Assembly (NCBI RefSeq): GCF_023065955.2
Contig: NW_026622974.1
Coordinates: 30,039,718 to 30,103,717, forward strand
DNA from: Ursus arctos
Lineage: Eukaryota > Chordata > Mammalia > Carnivora > Ursidae
Reading direction: 5' to 3'
Length of the DNA stretch: 64,000 nt
Both the position numbers and the translations under genes were made by a program. The notes below the pieces were generated by a model. That model made no database searches. It had not been told where the DNA came from and was given only the letters and a program-made list of their open reading frames with translations. Shown here in pieces: positions 22,441-34,384 of this stretch. The stretch's first letter is position 1; each line of letters opens with the position of its first letter.

Positions 22441-22918
22441 CAGTGAGTAAGGGACAGGTGGGGCTAGGTAGGGAGAAGTAGACAGGGGGCTCAGTGCTCA
22501 GACTCACAGAAATCCCAAAAATGTGGAGGTGTAAGGAAACCAGAGATAAGGGAACACTCCAGACCACCCTGCCCTAGGTGTCTGAGGGGGACAACTTATT
22601 TATGACAGTTTCCTGTGGTCAACAGAAAATAACCAGACCTTAAAAGAAGTAAGCCATTAAAGATGTCACTAGTCCTTAATCAATGGCGCTGCCAGTATAG
22701 AAGTCAAAAAGATTTATGTTCCCTGGTTAGCTTTCTATAAAAGGCCAGCCCTAAAAGCCCTCAGTGGCAACCCTGTTGGGCGCCCTCTCACTCCTGAGAG
22801 CTTTCTCTGTATCCTTGCTTAATAACCTTCTGTCGCTTTACTCACTCTCATTTGTCCGTGAGATTCATTCCTAGACTCCGTGAGACAAGAACCTAGCTCT
22901 CCAGCTTCGCCAGGATGG
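22440..22918 (+). mobile_element. Solo ERV LTR (class I-like)
   Basis: TATA-like CTATAAAAGGCC at 22735-22746, a GGCGCCCTCTCACTCCTGAG block at the expected transcription-start region, TTAATAACCTTC as a weak polyadenylation region, and a U5-like ATTCATTCCTAGACTCCGTG followed by AGACAAGAACCTAGC. No retroviral interior. The left boundary is a guess based on the usual length. Confidence 0.7.
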
Positions 22919-23511
22919 TGTATTAATTTTATCTTCCAATCATTATATATATTTTTTCGTTTCTGCTAATACATTTATGGTTTCTAAAGTTCTTTTTTTC
23001 TCAAATATTCATTTATCAAAACACTTTGTTCTTGTCTCATAGATGCAATATTATAGAAACTCACATGGTCTGCTTTTCTACATTTTTTTCCTCCTCTTTG
23101 TTTGCTTGTTTGTTTATTTTGGCCTCCATTTCTTCTGTTAGAATATTCCCTCAGATATTCTCCTTGCCTATTTGCATACCTTAGAGAAGAACACAAAGAA
23201 GCTGATTAACATTTTCTATGCAAGGGTGGGTTTTGCAGACTGGGGACTTCATTGTAGGCCTGGCCTTTCTCAACAGTGTCTGAAAGAGAAATTGGCTCTA
23301 CAGAATGTTACGTAAGCGACTGCTTTTCATTTGTCCCAAAGGAGTTATTTAGCTGGTATCATTCTAGATTCAGAGAAGATCATTTAATTCTTTGTGTCCG
23401 ATGGAAGCTCTGGAGCCTTAGGGTTTACTTCTCCCACAGAACTTAGTTTGAGGAGGATTGCTTTGCCCCCAGTGTATCTTCAAAACTTTTTTCCTCAGGC
23501 TAGTCAGTTCC
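22919..23511. other. No recognised feature
   Basis: AT-rich left half; 23230-23500 is more complex. No recognised repeat. Confidence 0.5.
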
Positions 23512-23529
23512 CCCAGAAAAGAATCTTTC

Positions 23530-23743
23530 TTTCTTTCTTTTTTTTTTTTTTTTTTAAAGATTTTATTTATTATTCGACAGAGATAGAGACAGCCAGCGAG
23601 AGAGGGAACACAAGCAGGGGGAGTGGGAGAGGAAGAAGCAGGCTCATAGCAGAGGAGCCTGATGTGGGGCTCGATCCCGTAACGCCGGGATCACGCCCTG
23701 AGCCGAAGGCAGACGCTTAACCGCTGTGCCACCCAGGCGCCCC
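23530..23743 (-). mobile_element. Very young Can-SINE (SINEC), perfect 18-bp target-site duplication
   Basis: Near-consensus antisense SINEC from a T-rich tail through AAAGATTTTATTTATTATTC, CCAGCGAGAGAGGGAACACA, CTCGATCCCGTAACGCCGGG to GCCACCCAGGCGCCCC. CCCAGAAAAGAATCTTTC is repeated perfectly at 23512-23529 and 23746-23763. Retained CpGs and an intact tail suggest recent insertion. The 108-codon plus frame across it is incidental. Confidence 0.98.
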
Positions 23744-23988
23744 ATCCCAGAAAAGAATCTTTCAATCAGCCACGTGTAGGGTGTAAAATGCCCACACCCT
23801 GGGAGCTCAGTAGAGGATTAATGCCAGATGTGTCATTATGTCATTGAGTAAAGATTCGCTGAGGCCCCTGCTTACAGTAATTCTGTTTGACCCGTGACCT
23901 GAAGAATGGCTGGCATCACATCCATTATGGGTGAAAGTGGAGCACACACGCTTGGTTGAAAGTTCAATTAAAAAAGAAATTGTGCTGG

Positions 23989-24090
23989 GATGCCTGGCTG
24001 GGTAGGTTGGTGGAACATCTGACTCTTAATCTCAGAGTCTTGGGTTTGAGCCCCACATTGGGTGGAAATTACTTAAAAAAAGAAAAAAGA
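23989..24090 (+). mobile_element. Short Can-SINE variant
   Basis: Head GGGATGCCTGGCTGGGTAGG, ATCTGACTCTTAATCTCAGA, TTGAGCCCCACATTGGGTGG, then ATTACTTAAAAAAAG. Lacks the CT-rich stretch and AATAAA tail of the long form. A second copy of this short type lies at 44037. Confidence 0.85.
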
Positions 24091-25435
24091 GAAAGAAAAG
24101 AAAAGAAATTAGGCCTCTATATTCCCTCCCTTATTCCAGGCAGAAGGGTCTCTCTTATTTATCTCTTTTGCAACGGTCTGAGGGTTTCCTCTAGAGACAG
24201 TAACAGAATCTGGCGTACATGCCACGAGCACAGCTGTGGGGGAGAGTCCAGCACCCACTGTAAGCAGGGGCGTCAGTGAACCTTTAGAAGGTTCTACAGC
24301 ACGACTGGACTCACTACACTGCCTGCTCAGGACTCACTTTTTTGTATTCTGCTGAGTCATTTACCACTCCTCTTCTGCTCCGAAGCTTCTCGAATTTTGT
24401 GGCTGTCATCTCTTCCTCCAGTGTCTTTATTCCTGCAATTTTGTGACTACAGAAAATGAAAAACATGTTTTACTGTTATTTCAGGGGGTTCAGAAAAGAG
24501 CAAAAGAAAATGCACATGTTTAATTCACTACCTACCAGAAACCTAATTATTTTGTCTTTAAATTACATTTTAATATTCTAGAGAGATAGGATTGTCTCAT
24601 TCGTCACTGTTTCAGGAAACAACTTATTCACTCCTGTTTATTCCATCCTGATGAACTTCAAAGTAATTAAAAAAAATCTATGGAGATGTTATTTGCAAGT
24701 ACATTAAATATTTATAAATATTTATTGGGAAGAATTTTTACAATATCATGGTTTGATATTCAGGAAAATAAACCTCTGTTCTCCACTTTGTATATCTTCT
24801 TTTAAGACCTTTTAGCAAAGATTTTAGAGCTATTTATGTTTCTTGTATTTCTTGTTAAGATGGTTACAGGTTATTTGAAATAACTTCATTGACTTTTGTA
24901 AAAAAAAAAAAATTATATTCCCATTAGATTTTCTGAGATTTTGTAGTATGTAAATAACTTTTAATTTGTGAATATTTATTTTGTAAGTAGACAGCTTGTC
25001 ATATTCTTTTTTATTTTAATAGATTTTTGCAGATATTTCTTGTGTGCTATAGGCAGATAAATATTACCTGCAAATAATAATAATTTTCTCACTTTACAGT
25101 GACCATTCTTATTTTGAAGCTCCAAACCAATCTCATCAATTTGTTTCCTTTCCTTCTATTTGCTTCCTTTTCTAAATACATTTAGCTGTTATTTTTCTGC
25201 TGTCTTACAATATTAATTTATTTTAATAGCTTTTTGTTCAATAATGTATGCAATAATTTTATATTTATGTGGAACTTTGTATAACAAACATTTCTGTAAA
25301 TAATGCTATCATCTTCATAATTTTATAAATTATTTATAATTATTTTTATTTATTTTTTGACCTAATATTTCATAGGAATGTAGGTTTTTTTTTTAAAAAG
25401 TGTGGTTTAGCTTACTTCTGTGAACTTTCATTATT
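24091..25435. other. No recognised feature
   Basis: AT-rich, increasingly so after 24540. A-run at 24900-24912. No repeat consensus recognised. Confidence 0.5.
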
Positions 25436-25439
25436 ACAG

Positions 25440-25560
25440 GTTTTAAAGTATTTTTTTCATTTGAGTATAGTTGACACACAGTTACGTTAATAACATGGTG
25501 ATTTGACTTCTCTATCTGCTATGCTGTGCTCCCCACAGTGTAGCTACCATCATTATTATA
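25440..25560 (-). mobile_element. L1 3' end fragment, antisense
   Basis: TTGAGTATAGTTGACACACA, ACATGGTGATTTGACTTCTC, CCCCACAGTGTAGCTACCAT match the antisense terminus of an L1MA-like element. Short and 5'-truncated. Confidence 0.75.
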
Positions 25561-26135
25561 TTTTTAAATTATTCTGTATGATGGCTGTCTCAAACTCATG
25601 GTCTGTGGCTTCATTCCACCAATCAACATGTTTGACAAGTTTTATTTGGAATTGTGTTATATTTGGAAGATTTTAAAAATGCAGTGTAACTAGGTAAGTG
25701 TGGAATTGGTTATAATTCTAGAAATTTAGCACCTACTGTTTTACACCTCACCAATTTCACCCACTTTATGCAAATAATTGAACTTTTACCTCTTAGAATA
25801 GAAAATACAATTCTCTTTGTGGTTATCTCTTATTTGGACTCATAATCATCTTATATTTAGGGAAAAGGAGAAGAAACTTCAAACTTTTTCATGAACAAAG
25901 AATAATCTTCAAATTTTTTATAAGCAGTATGAGAAAAGGCAAAATACTATATACTAATCACAAAATTAGTGACCTTGATAATGTTTTAATATGTTTAAGT
26001 GTTGTCCAATTAAGTGAGGCGAAAGAATTGAGCTAAAAACATTTCTAAGCCCCTGTTTCTAATTAGCAAGCTATATAAGTAAGTATGTCAATAGAAAATA
26101 TATCTCTACTGCAGATGTAACAAATATAGACGGAA
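25561..26135. other. No recognised feature
   Basis: AT-rich, no recognised family. Confidence 0.5.
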
Positions 26136-26137
26136 CA

Positions 26138-26362
26138 GAAGAGTCACCACACTTTTTTTGTAAAGGGCCAGGTGGTAAATATTTTCAGGTTTGCCAGTCA
26201 TATTGTTTCTGTTGCTACTCAACTGTGCCATTGTAATGTGAAAGATGCCATGGGCAAAACGGAAGTGAAGAGCAGGGCTGTGTTCCAACAAAACTTTTTC
26301 TTTGCAAACGAAGACTTGATTTGGCCTCTGGACGATAGTTTGCCAACCTCTGGGATAGAGTA
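26138..26362. mobile_element. hAT-type nonautonomous DNA transposon (Tip100 group)
   Basis: TTTGTAAAGGGCCAGGTGGT, AAATATTTTCAGGTTTGCCA, GGGCTGTGTTCCAACAAAAC, GGCCTCTGGACGATAGTTTG and CCAACCTCTGGGATA correspond in order to an old hAT element with imperfect terminal similarity. The precise family (Arthur/Zaphod-like) is from memory and uncertain. The overlapping 132-codon minus frame (26106-26504) is not a gene. Confidence 0.65.
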
Positions 26363-27504
26363 ATTTATCAGGTCCCACTTTATACAGAAAGAAGTTGTGG
26401 AAAACTAAAAACATGGCCTGAAACCTAGTCACGGGGTTGCATGATGGCTTGGTCTTCAGCTGTCTATTTCTGCCCAAGTAACTGAGGGTAGAGAACTCAG
26501 TCAAGACACGGTCTTTAATATTGTATATGTATCCAGCCTTTTCCCCCTACTGTATCTAGCTCCTCGGTCTCCTTCAAAGGCAGCTTATCTACTAGTCATC
26601 ACTTCAGTCAAACTTATTTATTAACAGTATGCCCTTTGCTATCATGCTTGTCCTGAGCTTGTCCACCTGCAATCACCAGTTTATCTGTGAACTCTCATCC
26701 GTTGTGCCATTTCCTTTTAAAGCCCATCAATCATTGCCAGACGCTGTATGAGGGGAGGGCTACTAGGAAGCCATCTTACTAATGCCACCTTACTCCAGTA
26801 CAAGAACGAGCACCCACTCTCCTCTAAGAAACTATCAGAACAAACCCCACTATGGTCTATGCACATTAACTTAGGCACTGTGAGATTTCTGATGCTTCAC
26901 AGTTGCCCGTTAACGACGGACCTCCTGCCTTTGTGCAGCTGTGAACTGTGCACTCTTCCTGTGCTACCCACATCTTTTCACTGTGTTCCCAGAATTGTGG
27001 TCAGGTCATCAGCAGTGTAGTCTCAGCTTCCTTCTTGAACACCTCTTCTGCCTTCTAGTTTTTACTGAATTAAGCTGTCCCATGAAGACTTGGCTTTCTT
27101 AACATGAACAAGCAAAGCCCACTGCTACTTTGAGCCTAACCCCATTATAATTCACCATCTTGCTTTTCTCTTATTGCTGTCACCTGATTCTCCATCATTC
27201 ACTGAAGACAATCCCTTCTCTTTATCATCCAAGGTATCTTTTGTGCACATTTCTAACTTCAAGTAGCTTTTAGGTCTAACAAACACTTCTACGTGGTACT
27301 TATCAGACATGGCAGGTACGAAGATCTCCATTTTTTTAAGAAAAAGTACAAAAATTAGTGTTCCACCTCTCTATTTTTCTCAAATTATCTCAGTAAACTT
27401 TTCCAGTTTAGTTCATTCTGCCTAGTCCACAATATGATTGCAAAATGCTTTATATATTGTGGTTACATAGTGTTCGTATTCTAAGGTTACATATTCCAAA
27501 TATA

Positions 27505-27612
27505 GAGTATATATGTATGTGTGTGTGGGCTTGTGTATATCATATGTATGCATACATATTTAAATGGATATAAAGTGTGTGTGTATATATATAAATCGTC
27601 TATATGTATATT
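27505..27612 (+). repeat. TA/TG-rich low-complexity tract
   Basis: Mixed TATG, TGTG and TATA units, not a clean microsatellite. Confidence 0.8.
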
Positions 27613-29459
27613 AAGTATTTGAGTTCTCTAAATCTTCCATAGGATATTAAAACTTTTTGAAAACAGGGGCTATGATATCTCTGAGAACTTATTCCCAGAT
27701 TTCTTCTTTTCTTAAAACTCCAACAGGTAATAAGCAGGAACTTTTGTTGAAGAGCTTCCACCCTTTTGGTTATAAAATCACAGAATTATTTTGGAGCATT
27801 TTCATCCTTTCTTTCCAAGTGTTCAAGTAATAAGAAAGACAGCAGGATCTTTTATTTCAGAACAAATACAAAGATATTTAAGATCGTGTTACTGTATAGT
27901 CAAAAGATTACTATGGAGACTAAAGAGTACTTTCAAGCTGAAATAACGACTTTGAATTAAGAAAAAAAAATACTTAAGCACTTGTCCTAGATAAGAGCCA
28001 GTATGAGTTGCCTAAGCACTGACTATGTGTTTTTCAGAGTGTTATTTTGCAAAGTCATACCATAAGCAGATTTCTAAATATAGACCTTGTAAATCAGAGG
28101 GAAAAATCCAGAAGATATTTTTGTACACTGAGGTCAGATGAAAATTTCCACTTTGTAGTATTTTGTCCCTCTAAACAATATTAGCTGCCCTTTGTCTTAA
28201 ACTTTGAGGAGCAGGGGTGGAGGTTTAATTAAGAAATTTTAATGGAATATTTATAGGAGTACTAAGTAATCAAATTATCATTATTTAGCTTGACATTTGG
28301 TCTTTCCCATCTTACGTCTCTGATTATACTCTCTTCAACTCTTTTTTACATTATCAGAAATACCTCATAATACCAAAATCAGAAAAAGCCAGAGTTCTTC
28401 CCTGGGAAAATGACTGTAGAATAGCTGAGGTCAAAGACTAGTTAACTGATATGTTATGGATTTTTAGGGATATGAGCAAAAGAATGGAGTGTGGCATTAA
28501 AAAATACATAAAGATACGGCTTTAAGACTTATACCATCATGTCAGTCTCCTATAATGTAAGTTGCCCTCATATTAGCCACTGAAGGATGATACAAGTTGT
28601 TGTTGGGCAGAAAGAAAATTACTCATAGATACTTCTAGGTGCAGGCATGCTCTCAGCTGGGCACACTACTAGAAATACATTAACAAACATAATTTCATGT
28701 AACTGTGGGGATTCCTGGCAATACACATGTAGTGAAAATTTAATTAAGCATTTACTTAAGTAATGGAAGCAAAGAACAGTAGAACTAACATTGACTAAAC
28801 ACAGAATTACAGGTTTAGGAGATTAGTGGAACAGCAAATCAACAAGGTTTCATTCTATAAACAAGGTCTTGCAGAGTGACATTTAATTCCAAAGGAATGA
28901 CCTCCTACATTTTCTTGTACAGACATAATTAGGAAATATTCTTGCTAAAGAACACTTACCAAGTAAATATGTATTTAATAACTGTAATCAGAATAAAGTG
29001 TTTCTATAATTTCATAACATTATTCCTCTGTGACACGTAAGTCTACTATTGCTTAAAAGAAAGTTTGTGTTTGGAGGAAAAATTATGAATGAAATAATCA
29101 CCTGAAATTTTAAATAAACTCAATTTCTTTTTTTTTCAGAAAAGGAAATACATTCATGTCCTTGTGTACGAAGTATATAGAGATTTAGATCTATTTTTAG
29201 TTTGTACCAACATAGATAATCTATGTTTTGAAGTTTTTTTTTGTATAATTCAGTGTGAGAAACACACCAGGCTGAACTCTCCCTTGGGAAACAATTTAGA
29301 ATCAGGGCTTATATCATTTGAAAACAAAAGTTTCATTCCTAAAGTAAAAAACAAACAAACAAAAGATGCTAAACAGTGAACAACAAACTACAGATTTCCA
29401 GGAAGAGTGGTCTGAGACGAAAAAGATACCTGTGCTTGAACTGATTTGGAAACAGAATA

Positions 29460-29530
29460 ACTTTGTTTTCATTCCCTGTCTGCAACTTCCTCGCTATGTG
29501 ACGTTGGTTAAATTACAATTGTTTTTGATG
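29460..29530 (+). mobile_element. MIR core fragment (weak)
   Basis: CTGCAACTTCCTCGCTATGT followed by GACGTTGGTTAAATTAC matches the MIR core pattern (short, diverged). Confidence 0.45.
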
Positions 29531-30689
29531 GGAGAGGGCTTAGTTTTCTATGAAATTAGGGGAGTAATACTTAAATTTGCATGGTAAATGATATAGCAAT
29601 TATTTTATGAGCTATTTTTATTGCATGAATATCAAAACGGAACAGGAAGTGGTCAATGACTAATCCATTAAGTGTCAGGTGTTTTTATGGATAGGCTTGA
29701 TTTTAGGTTCAACTTGGTTTTATATACTCAAACAAATAATCAGAAGCATTTACACATTATATTTGGGCAGATCTGTTAGAACAGTCTTTCTACACTCCAT
29801 TGAAAAACCCATGCTTCTCCGATTTAGCTAAATATGCTGTCTTATAAATGGATCACACTGATTCATTTGACAGAAAGCTGATCAGCTCTCCTTTGAAGAC
29901 TATACAGAACACTATAAATAAGATAGTGCAACAAGTATAGCAGATGGATATACATTCATTCATATGTCAGACCTCATTTATATTATGTTACCTTCAAGTT
30001 GTCAAGAATATGCATAATTTGTATATGGAAGATTAATAATCAGTCAAATGTGGATTACTGTAGTTTAAAATGTGCTATTATTTAACTGAAAAATAACAAA
30101 GTAGAAAAAAATTGCCAGAACAACTCAAAGGGAAGGATGAGTTTTTCCTTTAGGATGTTTGCAAAGGCTGTATCAGTATGACACCTCAGAAAATTCTGTC
30201 TAGTAAAGCAATAATTAGGGTTTGGCTCAAAATCAGAGGCTGAAAATTAATAATCTTAAACTGATCTTCAAGAGACTGGATGATTCATGTGCTCCCCAAT
30301 TACCCCAGCAATAAGAAACATATCTCTTACATTATATTTATTCATCATAAGCATACACCGAACAAAAATACCATTGCTTATTCCCATCCATAAGACTCAA
30401 ACAACTGAGAAACATATTTGGATTTATTTCTTTTTTATATTTTCTTCCTTGGTAAACATGTTAGAACTTCTTGAAGATATAATAAACAGTAACAATGTTC
30501 CTTCGTTTCTTTACCCAAACTTCATTCTAATATTCTTATTTTGTCTTAGTAATACATATGAAAACATGTTAGGGAAAAATTAGTTTCCCCAATATACTTT
30601 CAAATATGTAATTTTAATAGTTTCAACCCACATTTTATATTTTTAACACACATGTCAAAAATTTAAAGAAACATAAATGATCAGCTTAA

Positions 30690-32435
30690 TGTATTATAAA
30701 ATGAGCACCTATGTAACCATTATCCTGGTTAGGAAATTGAGTATTGCCCGTACAACAGGGACCAGCTCCTCATATGTCTCCTTCCCAGTCATATCTACTG
30801 CTTCCTCTAGTGTGAACCACCATCCTGACTTTTGTGAAAATCACTTCCTTGCGTTTCCCTATTTATCACCTCCTCTTTGGAAGAGTTTCTACACTAAACT
30901 TTAATTTTGCCCCTTTTGTGTAGTCTTTATAAACAGAATAATATGTATTATTTTGTTTCTATTGTCATTTAATATTACATTTATATGAGGACACCATGCA
31001 CGTGGCTGCAGTTCACCCATTTTCCATTGTATGAATACGCAAAATTAGTTGTATATTCTATTGTTGATGACTATTTGGGTTGTTCTATTTTGTGAATGTT
31101 ATAAATAATTCTATTACGAACATGAGTATATGTAGTTCCTGGTACCTCTGCTACATACATATCTAGAAGCGGACTTACTTGGTTTGAGGGTATGCATTCA
31201 AGTAATGCCAAATTGTTTCTAAACAGTTGTTGCATCATCAATATATGTGAGTTCTTGTAGTTTCAATACTTGACAATACTTGGTAGTATTGGTCTTTTTC
31301 ATTTTAACTATTTGGTGGGCAGTGGTTGTTTCTCACTGTAGTTTGAATATACATTTTTCTTATTTCTGCTGAAATGTTATCATGGGTACTGGATATTTAG
31401 TATCTCTTATATGAAGTGCCTGTTCAAGTCTCTCTGTCTTTAGTACTGGGAATTCCATCCTTGAATTTTTTTCTTATTGATTTGTAATTTAGAAAATCTG
31501 GATACAAATCCTTTGTCAATTACAGGGTTACAAATTTCTACTAATATTATTCTAACATGCCTTTTTACTCTCCCAATGTTGTGTGTTTATTTCTGTTTAT
31601 TACCAGCTTTACTGAATAATCATTATAAATAAATATCACATAGGGGTGCCTGGGTGTCTTAGTTGGTTAAGCATCTGACTCTTGATTTCAGCTCAAGTTA
31701 TGATCCTGAGATTGAACCCTGGGTCAGGCTCTGCGCTCAGCAGGGAGTGTGCTTGGGATTCTCTCTCTCTCACTCTCTCTCCCTCTGCCCATCTCCCTGC
31801 ATGCACTCTGTCTCTCTCACTCTCTCTCTCTGTCTCAAATAAATCTTTTTAAAAAATTATATATATTTAAGCTGTTCAATGTGATGACTTGATGTACTTA
31901 TACATGGGAAATGCTTTTTAAAGTTCTTACTTTTAATGTAGTTATTGATTAACCTTTTCCTTGTATTGTTACTATGTTTTGTGTATTGTTTAAGAAATCT
32001 TTCTCTAACATAAAGATATTTGCTTACATTGTCTTCTAAAAGCATTATCATCTTATGTCTCACATGCAGTTCTGTGATGTGCCTGGAAGGTATTTTTGTG
32101 TCAGTGATATGGGGTCCAAATTATTTATTTTCCTAGATGGATGTCCAAATGTCCAAGCATAATACCTTGAAAAGTTTGTCCTTGTTCTTTCTCTGCCACT
32201 CCGTTATGCTGCCTTTCCTTTAACTCCTCTATCCTTAGCTGTGTGGATATTCTCACTGGATTTTTTATTCTGCCTGTCCTTGAGTACATAGGCATACTGA
32301 ATTAGTTTTATAAATCTTTGTATGTGACAGAGGGAGTATTCCCCTTTATGTTCTTAAAGAGAGTCAGTGTTTGCATTAATGCATATGTTTTCATGCAAAC
32401 TTCAGAATCGATATGCTAAGTTCTAGGAAAAAAGT
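30690..32435 (-). mobile_element. Old L1 (L1M) 3' UTR to ORF2, antisense, split by a SINE
   Basis: Antisense order is preserved: 3' UTR (ACCATCCTGACTTTTGTGAA, TTCCATTGTATGAATACGC), further 3' sequence (GTGCCTGTTCAAGTCTCTCT), then after the SINE the ORF2 C-terminal part (TGTTTAAGAAATCTTTCTCT, GGTATTTTTGTGTCAGTGAT). All frames are broken. The element is cut by the SINE at 31643-31858. Confidence 0.75.
31643..31858 (+). mobile_element. Can-SINE (SINEC)
   Basis: GGGGTGCCTGGGTGTCTTAG, TTGGTTAAGCATCTGACTCT, CTGCGCTCAGCAGGGAGTGT, an expanded CT stretch with two CTCTCTCACTCTCT segments, tail AAATAAATCTTTTTAAAAAA. Inserted in L1M. Confidence 0.94.
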
Positions 32436-32774
32436 CAAAGAAAATAAAAAGAAAAAAATTTGTCCACATTTCAGATGAGACTGTTCTTACATCTTTATAT
32501 AACATCGAGACTTCCATCCATAAATATGATATATGTCACCGTTTTTTTGTGTTCTTTGATTTTTGTCAAAAAAGTTAATTTTCTCCTTGTAAAGTTATGA
32601 TCTATTTTCTGGTATTTTATTCTTTGATGCACAATTTGTATGTTGCACTGAAAATATTTTGTAAACTTTTCATTCCTTTCTTTGTTGCTGGAATGTAGGA
32701 AAACAGTGATTTTCTTTTTTATTATGACCTTATATGTAGCAAATGTGTTAATTCCTACAATTATTCTGTTAAAG
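32436..32774. other. No recognised feature
   Basis: Part of a 136-codon minus-strand frame (32495-32905) that spans into the LTR-like block on the right. Not convincing as coding. Confidence 0.45.
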
Positions 32775-33131
32775 TCTTTAAACAAGGAAGGCATGAACTG
32801 AAGTGGCTCTAATGCCTTGGTAGCCTTCATAAACAAACCAAAACCTAAGCCAGATATGATGCACTGGAATCCAAGAAAATGAAACTTAAGAACAACCAAT
32901 CCCAAACAGCCAACGAGGCTTTCCCAAATATGGCAAATTCTTCAGCTACAGCCAATGAAATAGCTTCTGTGCTTTTCTTCACTGTCTTCCCTAAAAAAAG
33001 CCTTACCCTTAAGCTCCTGGGGTGGAGTGCCCCTAACCACCTTTGGCTCCATGCGGTCAGGTTCCAACCCATGTTGGCTCAAATTAGATCTTCAAAGTTT
33101 TAAGGACGTTCCTCAGTTTATCTTTCAACAG
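32775..33131 (+). mobile_element. ERV LTR fragment
   Basis: CCTTCATAAACAAACCAAAA, GCCAACGAGGCTTTCCCAAA, TTCAGCTACAGCCAATGAAA, GCCTTACCCTTAAGCTCCTG and the end CAGTTTATCTTTCAACA resemble a class I ERV LTR 3' portion in sense orientation. No TATA or poly(A) signal is clear. The family name is not certain. Confidence 0.6.
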
Positions 33132-33329
33132 GTCAAATGATTAGGATTGGTTTTCATAATTTAATCTGTGGATTCTCTTGGATTTTCCAATATAGAAATA
33201 TGTAATAGAAATTTTCAAACATCACACTTTTTCATTATAACATTAATTGACTAAGGAAAATAGTTTAAAAAAATGAATAGAAATGATGATTTAGTTCTTA
33301 TTCCCAAACTTATGATAGGAACTTTTAAG

Positions 33330-34384
33330 ATTTAGTCTCTTAGAAAGTTTGAAATACTCAATACGGTATTATTAACCATAGTCCCCAATGATGTACTTTA
33401 TATCCCTATGACTTACTTATTTTATTACCGGAAGTTTGTACCTATGACTCCCTTTACCCATTTCAGCCACACCCTGCCTCTTGTAACCACCAATCTATTC
33501 TCTTTATCGATAAGGTTGGGTTTTTTTGGTTGTTTGATTTTGTTTTAAGATTCACATGTAAGTGAGATCATATGGTATTTGTCTTTCTCTGTCTAACTTA
33601 TTTCACTTAGGATAATGTGCTCAAGGTTCATCCATGTTGTCACAAATGGCAAGATTTCCTTCTTTTTATGGTTGAGTAAATTCTATTATATTCACCATAC
33701 ATATATACTCTTTATCCATTCATCCATCAATAGACACTTAGGCTGTTTCCATATCTTGCCATTGTAAATAATGCTGCAATGAACATTGGGGTTTTCATAT
33801 ATCTTTTCAAGTTGGCCTTTTCATTTTCTTTGGATAAATATCCAGAAGTGAAATTGCTAGATAATATGGTAGTTCTATTTTTTTCAATTTTTAATTTATT
33901 TTTGATTTTTAAAAATTTATTTTTATTTAAATTCAATTAATTAACATATAATGTATTATTGCTTTCAGAGGTAGAGGTCTCAGTCTTATATAATACCCAG
34001 CGCTCATTACATCATGTGCCCTCCTTAATGTTCACCCCCCTCCAGTAACCCTCAGTTTGTTTCCTATGCTTAAGAGTCTCTTATGGTTTGACTTCCTCTC
34101 TGATTTCATCTTGTTGCATTTTTTTCCAGTAGTTCTATTTTTAAGTTTTTAAGGAACCCTTATACTGCTTTCCATAGTGGCTGCACAAATTTGCACTCCC
34201 ACAAACAGTGCGCAAGTGTTCTCTTTCTCCACATCCTCATCAACACTTGTCATTTCTTGTCTTTTGGTAATCGCCATTCTAACAGGTGTGAGTTGACATC
34301 TCATTGTGGTTTTGATTTGAATTTCTCTGATGATTAGTGACATGGAGCATCTTTTCTTATACCTGTTGGCCATCTGTATGCCTT
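33330..34384 (-). mobile_element. L1M 3' UTR/ORF2 end, antisense, with nested L1
   Basis: ATTATTAACCATAGTCCCCA, ATCATATGGTATTTGTCTTT, TCATCCATGTTGTCACAAAT, CATCCATCAATAGACACTTA, then after the nested insertion CACTCCCACAAACAGTGCGC and ATTGTGGTTTTGATTTGAAT in antisense L1 order. Ends near 34384, where a second, separate L1 begins. Confidence 0.85.
33883..34128 (-). mobile_element. Nested L1 3' end with perfect 14-bp target-site duplication
   Basis: Antisense L1 terminus (AATTAATTAACATATAATGT; TACATCATGTGCCCTCCTTA; AACCCTCAGTTTGTTTCCTA) inside the older L1M. GTAGTTCTATTTTT occurs at 33869-33882 and 34129-34142. The older element continues in register on both sides. Confidence 0.93.

Larger units (their letters stand above)
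26363..30689. other. Long stretch with almost no recognised repeats
   Basis: About 4.3 kb with two weak signals: low-complexity ATGTGT/TATA sequence at 27505-27612 and a MIR-core-like patch at 29460-29530. Several 60-100 codon frames (26748-27020, 30287-30583 and others) show nothing recognisable. No splice, promoter or CpG signal that would support an exon. Confidence 0.5.

Noticed and set aside
23394..23720. 108-codon plus frame ending in a SINE
   Set aside because: The second half is translated antisense SINEC; the same peptide pattern appears on the minus strand at 19256-19459.
26106..26504. 132-codon minus frame
   Set aside because: Overlaps a recognised old hAT element and lacks any known domain.
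31643..31720. tRNA-like sequence at SINE heads (potential tRNA genes)
   Set aside because: All such matches sit at the start of SINEC copies, whose heads derive from a tRNA; no free-standing cloverleaf was seen.
32495..32905. 136-codon minus frame
   Set aside because: Runs across the edge of an LTR-like block, in AT-rich sequence, with no domain.
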